From Agrocybe praecox (lineage: Eukaryota > Basidiomycota > Agaricomycetes > Agaricales > Agrocybaceae): DNA of 64,000 bases. Shown here piece after piece: positions 57,328-64,000 of the stretch (positions are counted from its first letter, which is position 1; each line of letters starts with the position of its first letter). The notes below the pieces were generated by a model that saw nothing but the letters and a program-made list of their open reading frames with translations, was not told the origin of the DNA and made no database searches. The position numbers and the translations under genes were made by a program. The stretch lies in the NCBI GenBank assembly GCA_964017145.1, contig OZ024844.1:2976001-3040000 (forward strand), read 5' to 3'.

Positions 57328-58400
57328 TGAAGTACTGTCACCGGCATTGGAAACTACGACAGAGAATCCGTTGATTTTGCCGTTCTCGTCCTTGTCTGGG
57401 ATAGTGGCGAACGCGTGCTATTTGAGAAGGGGTCTGTTGGAAATCTTGAGTCCATAGAAGGGCTGCATGGGTCGGTACTTGGAATGCAGGCGGATAGCGT
57501 GGTCGGAGAGAACTTCTGGGTATACTTCTCGCAGACGCAGACGTGACCAGGAAAGAAGGGTGCAGCTGGTCGATACGCAGAAGAACCAGAAGTTGGGCGA
57601 TTTGGCCAAGAACAATCCAATGGGAATATTGGCTTCTCTGGCTGAAGCTCTTGCAACAAGCCCGTTGTGCGCCCAGAAAATGATGAGTGCTGTCCATCCA
57701 GCGAAACGGTGGCCAGCTTCGAAATGGTCGTGGAATAAGACTCGGAATCTTGGATGGGCAGCGGCCAAGATTGTAAGGAATATGGAGACGAGGACCCAGG
57801 ACAAAGCGACATTGACCAAGTTGTCCCTTGAGCGATCATGGACATATTTTCTGGTAACTAGAGCGGTGTAGAGAAGGAACCATACCACAGCAGCTGTGCC
57901 ACTTCCGCTGTGAGCACCGCCGTAATGGAAGACTTTGGCCAGTCTGCGACGGATGGAAAGTGGAACAGAATGGGGAATGCAAACAGCAATATCGTAGAGC
58001 AAATTGACAAAGTTCTCCTGTCGGAAGAGGAGAGTGAACATGAGGTTTGCTGAAGAAGCGCTCGCAACATCGTTTGGGAGAGGAACTCCGTTCGCCTTTG
58101 CGACGAAGCAAATAAATGCAAACAAATTGGCGGTGAAAATGATGGTAAAGATCTTCCGGTAGGTGGTATAAAAGTTGACTGCATAATTTGACGATCATTA
58201 ACTGATGAAAGAAGAGAAGAGTAATCTGTCCTACTCACAGTTGATGTAACAAGTCAACTTGGACCCCCGCTTCTCTGGAAGGATGCTTCGATCTGGCTTC
58301 AGGTCAAACGGCTTTGGCTTGAGCAAAAGACTCAGTTCAGAAGACGATGCTGATGCAGACTCTGAAGCTGGGACCACTGCTTGAAGAAAAGTCAGTATAA
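57328..58400 (-). pseudogene. TmpA-like membrane protein fragment, nonsense and truncated
   Basis: From about 58370 down: [20 protein letters not shown] and [13 protein letters not shown], an intron (about 58240-58180), then TANLFAFICFVAKANGVPLP, NLMFTLLFRQENFVNLLYDI, VPLSIRRRLAKVFHYGGAHS, SGTAAVVWFLLYTALVTRKY, PRFRVLFHDHFEAGHRFAGW, and SPNFWFFCVSTSCTLLSWSR with several hydrophobic helices. This matches the transmembrane oxidoreductase-like family of Aspergillus TmpA (also attached to some NRPS-like reductases), by recall. A TAG at 57420-57418 interrupts PLLK-stop-HAFATIPDKDENG where Trp is expected. The nucleotide-binding C-terminus is missing because the 1.8 kb element cuts the frame. Confidence 0.72.
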
Positions 58401-61400
58401 CTCCACTACAGGGAGCGAGGTGGTTCATACCGCAGCCTGCGTGGAGATGAGATCGATCATAACTACGAAACGTATGGAGAAACAACAGAAACCACACAGT
58501 TGCTCCAAGAAGACAAGTTCTCCCAAGATTGTGAACGGTCGAGTTAATCCAACGACGACGTTGCGACAACAAGACAGTCCAGTCATCGGGTACCACCGTG
58601 TACGCATGCGCGTCACGAATGAACTGCGTCTTGAAGCGAGGGAAATGCTTGAGAAGGAGGGTGGTCAGGTATCGATCTTCACCAAGGTGGAGAAGGTTCT
58701 TCACGTGCAAGGTACCGACGTGATTCTCAGAGTAGTCCGTGATAAGTTGGTTGGAAATTAGCAAAGGCTTGTGTGTGTCGGCCATCCGTAGTCGATAAAG
58801 AGTGAAACAACCAGGTAAACAAGTGACTGAACCAAACAAACTTTCGAAAGTCTTGGCCATATGATGCGAGATGAAGTACTCGTAAACCTATAATTGTTAT
58901 GTTAATAAGGAGGAATTACAAGCACCGTAACTTGTAAAAATGCATACCTGCATCATGGTAATGAGCGACTGCTTGGCATTAGACAATAGGTTGTTGCCTA
59001 ATGACATGAATGAGGTTTTGAATTGTCGACAACCGCGGGAATGCAGGATTTGAGACTATGAAGGCATTCACCGCAATGAAACTTGATTATTTCCAGTACC
59101 AGAGCCACTTGCTCAAGGGGATCGTCTTCTTCTTCTTCGCCTTTTATTCCTCCTCCAGTGAGAATTTGGCTGAGTAGGGGGAAAGCATACGAAAATGTAG
59201 CAGCGTCGAAAGGTGCCTTTTCAGATAAGAAGCGCAGTCGGTAAAGAACGCGAATGACAAGCACTATGCGCGATTTCAACAAAATGAAATGAAAGACAAT
59301 AGTTAACTGAACATACTGTGCAATGGTTCAGCTTGAAGTTCTTCTGGAACGGAACCAATTTTCAAACATCTGAGAGATGCGATACCTATCCAACGTCCAA
59401 TGGTGTCGAGATGATCTGATGTACTTTTTGCAAGTTCCTAGATGTTACGTTAAGAAAGGCAAAACGGTGGCTTTAAGGTTTGATCATACCAGGTATGTTT
59501 CAAATGCTTCAGAACCTGCTAAAAAAGAGCCTCTATCCAAAGCACCTTTCAGCAATAGCGAGACGATGGAGGACATCTGCGAGTGAAATTCCTCCACGCC
59601 GGAAGCAACAAGACTTCTGACCAAATTTAATCCTTGAACAAGATGAGCTTGGATTGTTTGAACGTAAAGCCTGATTTTTGCTTCTTTTTCCAATTGTGCT
59701 TGTACAAGAGCCTGTTGCTGCCTGGTTAGCGTTGTAGAAGTAGATTTCTTCGCTGCAAGCGATTTGCGGACTTCCGCCTCCCATTTCGTAATTTCATGAT
59801 CTTTTCCTTTGTCGGGCTTTGCCTCTGCTTTCGACGAGGATAATACTTATAAACAGTAAGCCAAATTATGCAGATAGAAGAGAATATGATCAACAAACCA
59901 TCGACAAATGTAGTCCCTTCGTGTGTAGCCCAGATAGAGAGGTCATCATCCGAAATAGCATGTAGAACTTGAGGGTCAAGGTCCGCTTTCAACTGAACCA
60001 GAACCTGAGAAAGTACGAGAACAGGCGAAATGAATGCCAGAGTCGTCACTGAACTGTAGGCAGCATCGGCAAATCCATACTGAGCGAGAGTAGGTCAAAT
60101 AAAGCTTCATAAGGTGAAAGTGACCAAAATACAAACCTTGGAAGATGCAACAGTGGCTTCCAGAATCAATCTCATCAACTTGTCAATATGCTTGTCCACG
60201 ACCTCCCGGGGATCTAAGCCAGCTCTCTGACATATATCGACCCATAACTGACGATCGGTTCCACCTATACAGCACTTATGATTAGTGATATTATTCATGA
60301 AACAAAATCATGACGTACGGACATATGAGATGATGATGAGCTAGAACTATCAGCTCTACAACGGCATTCTCTCGGAGGGTCGGTCCTACGTCTTCACCGT
60401 ACGAGACGGTACTGAGAAGAAGAGCAGATAAGCGTGCATGTTTGTTCCACGGCTGTGTTTGTTCATCTGTGGTAGCTGGAGCTTTTTGGGATGGAGGACC
60501 ACGAGCAATGAAACTTGATAAAGCTTCACGGATGACTCGATCACTCAATTGTGGGCTCCGAGAAGTCGCTTCAACAATTGAGATGTTGACCTGTTTTCGG
60601 ATATTGGAGTGCTGACTGTTTGTACTGAGATGTACGTAGACTAGACCTAATTGCGATCTTCACAAATATACATTCATGAGAGACCGTTTGAATGGTATTT
60701 GAAGTTTCACTTACCGCAAATTTTCGAGAGACATGAAACTAAGAGGCTCTGGGTCCAGGAGTTAGGATCAGCACCAAGGATGTTAAGCACGATGCGGGGC
60801 GTAAGTCGATCGTTCCCAGAACCAACAATCATACCATCGCAAATGACGACGATGAGTTTGCGCTTGTCGTCATACTTCAATTGAGTGAGGGAGTCAATGG
60901 TCTTGCGCAGCGAGCTATCACCTTCAGGATAGCATGGCACCTGGCAAGTAACGAACTTGTCGTGGTCCTCAGGAGCGCGAGCTGCACCAAAGTTGATGGA
61001 TGCCAAGAATTTAAAACCGATGATGGCCATCACGATCATGGACAACATGAGTAGAATATATTGGGCGAAAAGTCATCGAGGAGATTGTCGATTATTGACT
61101 TTGCCGACCAAGAATAAGTTGCGGCGGCAGACTTTCTGGCGAGCCAATACGGCCTTATCAATCTGGAGAGAATCCAACAGCTTTTTGATATCTTGGCCTG
61201 CATTGAACTTAAACAAGCTCAACACGTCGCCAGACATGAATTCAGCACTCGTGCCTGCTGGGGCTTGGATTCCATCAGGGGTTTTAACGGCAGATGGGCT
61301 GCTCAGTTCCTGATTTCTTTAGGGGTCATTCCGAAAAACCCAACATGCGCTTGATACCTCATTTCGACCATTCGCTCGAAATACCAGTCAGGACGAGAGT

Positions 61401-62713
61401 CATTCGTGAATGCGCGGAAGTCGTGGCATTGAGCATTGACGTCCGTGTTGTTCTTGGAGTCCAAGACAACATGGGGGCTGACTGATCCTATAATGCCGTT
61501 GCAAAGTGCGCTGACCTACACACGACGAAGTCAAAAAAAAAAGCTCTAAAGGAGAAAAGGTGGATCTTACCTGGACAGGGAAGATAGCATCTGCGGACTC
61601 TCCACCGTATTTCAAGATTGATTTCCCAGGGACGACAGTAACGATGCGACTATGTGTGTGTGCAACTGAGGTCAGGTCGAAGACTTCTCCGCGAATAGAG
61701 GTATAAACGTTATTGGGATTCAAAGCGAGAGAATGTGAGGCCAATTCCTGTGAGTTGAAGACGTGTTCCGTGGGACAAATGACAACACCGAGAACGGCAA
61801 TAATAAAGACGGCAATGGCACAGACGAACCAGATAATCATGTTAAGAGCGAATTTTTCGCGCCATGCTTGACAGACGTTGATGCGCTTCATCCTGCCAAT
61901 ATAAGTCAAGAAAGACGATGGAATCCACCATGTAAGGACCCAACACAAAGCTACCCAGTGACGGCGGGCAGAGCTTTCTTTAAGCACCTCGGTCGTCTCG
62001 CCTTCCTGTATTTCTCCAGGAAGTGCCTCCTTTTCCATTAAGCCTCTCTTGTCAGTATTCTGGAACATGTTGTGTGAAGGCGCATAAGACTCAGAACCGA
62101 AGTGGGACATAGAATCATCCCGCTGGCTGGTGAACTTGCTGCGTGCATCGAAGTCGTCACTGCATACGGATTTATTCTCTTCGTAATCGTCTTCATAAAG
62201 ATCAGCTCTCTGGAATGGAGAAGCATTGGCTACGAGAGGAAGAGCCTGGTTGGAATTGGCATAGGCATCAGAGTAATTGTTAGACCAAGCTCCATCCACC
62301 TCTTCATGGGGCAAACGGTAAGGAGCATAAGGATCCTGAAGTCCCCGAGGATCGAGGCCAGCTTCCGCCTCAGCGTCCCTCAGACGATCCCTCTTCTGCT
62401 CGTCCATATCACGAGAGCGAAGTTGATCTTCAAACTTATGGAACGCTGCTTGAGACAAGAAGACCTAAAGAAATAATCTAAGAGAAATGTGACGCTGCTA
62501 AACAGGAAAGGGACTTACTTTATGTGCTCCAAGTACAAGATCCTTTTCACCCAGCCCGAACACAGTCCTCGCTTGCGCAATTACTTCTCTTTCATTGCCC
62601 TCTGTGACACCTCCTGCTTGCAAACCTTCCTTGTAACGTTCGCAGAACTCCTCGGGGGTCATATTAACCTCGAAGATATTGACGCAGTGTTTGGCAATTT
62701 CCGTTAAACCCAC
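58401..62713 (-). pseudogene. Myosin-motor chitin synthase gene, split and decayed
   Basis: From the 5' side: a myosin motor end (NMTPEEFCERY, ARTVFGLGEKDLVLGAHK; 62713-62519), then exon 62464-61571 with FLSQAAFHKFEDQLRSRD, acidic linker, two membrane helices and a cytochrome-b5-like part (RGEVFDLTSVAHTH), then exon 61515 on with PDGIQAPAGTSAEFM, RNLFLVGKVNNRQSP and [40 protein letters not shown]. The C-terminal part (58980-58425) has [39 protein letters not shown] and the catalytic [13 protein letters not shown]. Damage: a deletion after FFGMTPKEI, TGA at 61075-61073, frameshifts near 60757 and 58545, and replacement of the middle catalytic part by GCN1 sequence. Class V/VII-like enzyme by domain order. 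Confidence 0.85.
58981..60740 (-). pseudogene. GCN1: Intron-containing GCN1 fragment inside the chitin synthase gene
   Basis: The segment reads, in order, SQLGLVYVHLSTNSQHSNIR, ATSRSPQLSDRVIREALSSF, SYGEDVGPTLRENAVVELIV, ICGTDRQLWVDICQRAGLDP, DLDPQVLHAISDDDLSIWAT, HEGTTFVDG, SQMSSIVSLLLKGALDRGSF, HLDTIGRWIGIASLR and VIRVLYRLRFLSEKAPFDAA. These are HEAT-like repeats of GCN1, the ribosome-bound activator of the eIF2alpha kinase GCN2, matched by recall. Introns are kept (for example about 60322 and 60120-60065), so it moved as DNA. A frameshift follows IIKFHCGE near 59045. Both edges fall inside coding sequence of the chitin synthase. Confidence 0.8.
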
Positions 62714-62847
62714 AGCCTTTACTTGACCCTTGACACTCCAGCCATGTCAGTCACATTCTTATATGAAATGTTGGTAGTTGCCACACTTAGTGCATATATC
62801 CAGAATGGTATCTACCAGGCCTGGCAGTTGCCAGCCCCATCTGTTTC
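62714..62847. other. Unassigned sequence before the gap
   Basis: These 134 bases follow the 5' edge of the recognisable myosin-motor part and show no clear coding continuation. It may be an intron, a mobile-element edge, or sequence disturbed by the gap. Confidence 0.25.
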
Positions 62848-63047
62848 NNNNNNNNNNNNNNNNNNNNNNNNNNNNNNNNNNNNNNNNNNNNNNNNNNNNN
62901 NNNNNNNNNNNNNNNNNNNNNNNNNNNNNNNNNNNNNNNNNNNNNNNNNNNNNNNNNNNNNNNNNNNNNNNNNNNNNNNNNNNNNNNNNNNNNNNNNNNN
63001 NNNNNNNNNNNNNNNNNNNNNNNNNNNNNNNNNNNNNNNNNNNNNNN
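62848..63047. other. Assembly gap of 200 N
   Basis: Exactly 200 unknown bases. The round number suggests a scaffold join of unknown true length, so features on both sides need not be close neighbours. Confidence 0.99.
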
Positions 63048-64000
63048 TTAAATGTATTGAACATATTTACCCTCCAATATTCCTTCAAGTATATAATTAA
63101 TATGTAAATTTATTACCAAAACATTTAGGAAAAAACATACCTTTGTGTAAGGAAAACATTTAAGTATTTCTGCCAAATCTATATCCCTATCACTTTGTAG
63201 CCCATGTGTTGCATAACTATTAAATACCATATCAGTACTATGTTCTATTCATATTAAATATTCTCAAATCCAAATATCAATACCTGTCAAATGCCTTCTT
63301 CATGCACTCCCCCAAGTTTATTTGCTGTGTTAAGACCAATAAGTGGCGCAGATTCTCATCATTCAGAGAATTCAAGGTGCTTTGTATAAGAATATCACAC
63401 TTGATCTTCTCAGGCTTAATTTCTACCAGTTCTATTATTTAGCCATATATACTGAAGATATTGTTTGCATAAATAGACATTACCTCCTAGGTAGACTGCT
63501 GTTGATGGAGGATACTTTAATTTCTGCAACTCTGCCCATGCACCCTTCTGCACCTGCTCAACTGCAGATGCTCGAAGCTGACCAGCAGACTTGTCATTGT
63601 CCTTTTCCCACTCTTCTGCATCTTTCACATGCATCTTGGTGAAAATAACAATAACAGGAACTATGTACAGTCAGAACTAATGATATGATATATTTCAATA
63701 CAGCCTCACCCTTTCCTGTTCCACATTCAGAGAAAAACTGTTTCTCTGCATGTGTTACAGGCCTTGCATTATCGACCGGAATGCAATACCTAGTTTCAAT
63801 AATAATGAGATCATTGATCTTGAAACACTGTGAGGTACAGTACCAGATGGCATGTAATTGGTCATCCAACTTCAGTTCTTGCGAACGTCTATTGATAAAA
63901 TCTTGTACGATTTTTAGCTCATCCGCCCCACCGCTCTCGAATCCCCGAGAGTCATGAAACACAAATTCATCGTTGTCTGCAAAGACCATTTCGTCATCGA
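63048..64000 (-). CDS. P-loop GTPase (G-domain) protein, internal part
   Basis: Exons on the minus strand, 64000-63844, 63789-63710, 63660-63484, 63422-63284 and one ending at 63141, join with GT-AG introns. The visible part begins inside the G domain: EFVFHDSRGFESGGADELK contains the switch-II DxxG (DSRG), followed by QLHAIW/YCIPVDNARPVTHAEKQFF and VPVIVIFTKMHVKDAEEWEK, where TKMH stands in place of the usual (N/T)KxD. This pattern matches a large basidiomycete family of AIG1-like GTPases by recall. The P-loop exon lies beyond the window; the 3' end lies in or beyond the gap. The altered G4 motif may lower guanine specificity or mark a degenerate copy. Confidence 0.72.

Overview
The window is nuclear DNA from a mushroom-forming basidiomycete (Agaricomycetes). 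Genes have many short exons with 45-80 base GT-AG introns. The mobile elements belong to families typical of Agaricomycetes: Plavaka, KDZ with a TET/JBP dioxygenase, and DUF6589 proteins. No bacterial, plastid or mitochondrial content is seen. The species cannot be named from sequence alone.

Bases 1-16100 are mostly ordinary gene space: the start of an Ala/Pro-rich gene (minus strand), a broken DUF6589 gene, a 457 bp copy of the 5' end of a PPP4R1-like gene, cytosolic aspartate aminotransferase, the full PPP4R1-like HEAT-repeat gene, two adjacent four-helix (MARVEL-like) membrane protein genes, a short-chain dehydrogenase and a FUN14-family gene.

Bases 17286-26695 hold two minus-strand Plavaka transposase genes. 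Each carries one in-frame TGA where the other copy has (or aligns to) an Arg codon. Three unrecognised small spliced genes lie between them. The second copy is cut off exactly where the next element begins.

Bases 26696-39237 are bounded by imperfect inverted repeats about 95-100 bp long and appear to be one 12.5 kb KDZ-type transposon. It contains an intact nine-exon KDZ transposase, a divergently transcribed TET/JBP 2-oxoglutarate/Fe(II) dioxygenase with its predicted active-site residues, a 789-residue protein with an HMG-box-like segment, a 196-residue acidic-tailed protein, a basic-region ORF and arrays of short tandem repeats. This is the most interesting unit here.

Bases 39315-40323 are a protein kinase fragment. 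Bases 40324-54363 are an LTR-internal-LTR-internal-LTR tandem array with a 6149 bp period. Its element encodes only Gag and an aspartic protease on the minus strand and has an antisense spliced ORF where pol would be expected. It is rich in the palindrome CCTAGG.

Bases 54364-62713 are rearranged DNA: an unrecognised acidic gene cut by a 1.8 kb CACT-ended element, then a same-strand mosaic of gene fragments. The mosaic joins the C-terminal part of a TmpA-like membrane protein, a myosin-motor chitin synthase, and an intron-containing piece of GCN1 that replaces the middle of the chitin synthase. Nonsense codons, frameshifts and deletions mark it as dead. A 200 bp run of N (62848-63047) follows, then part of a P-loop GTPase gene.
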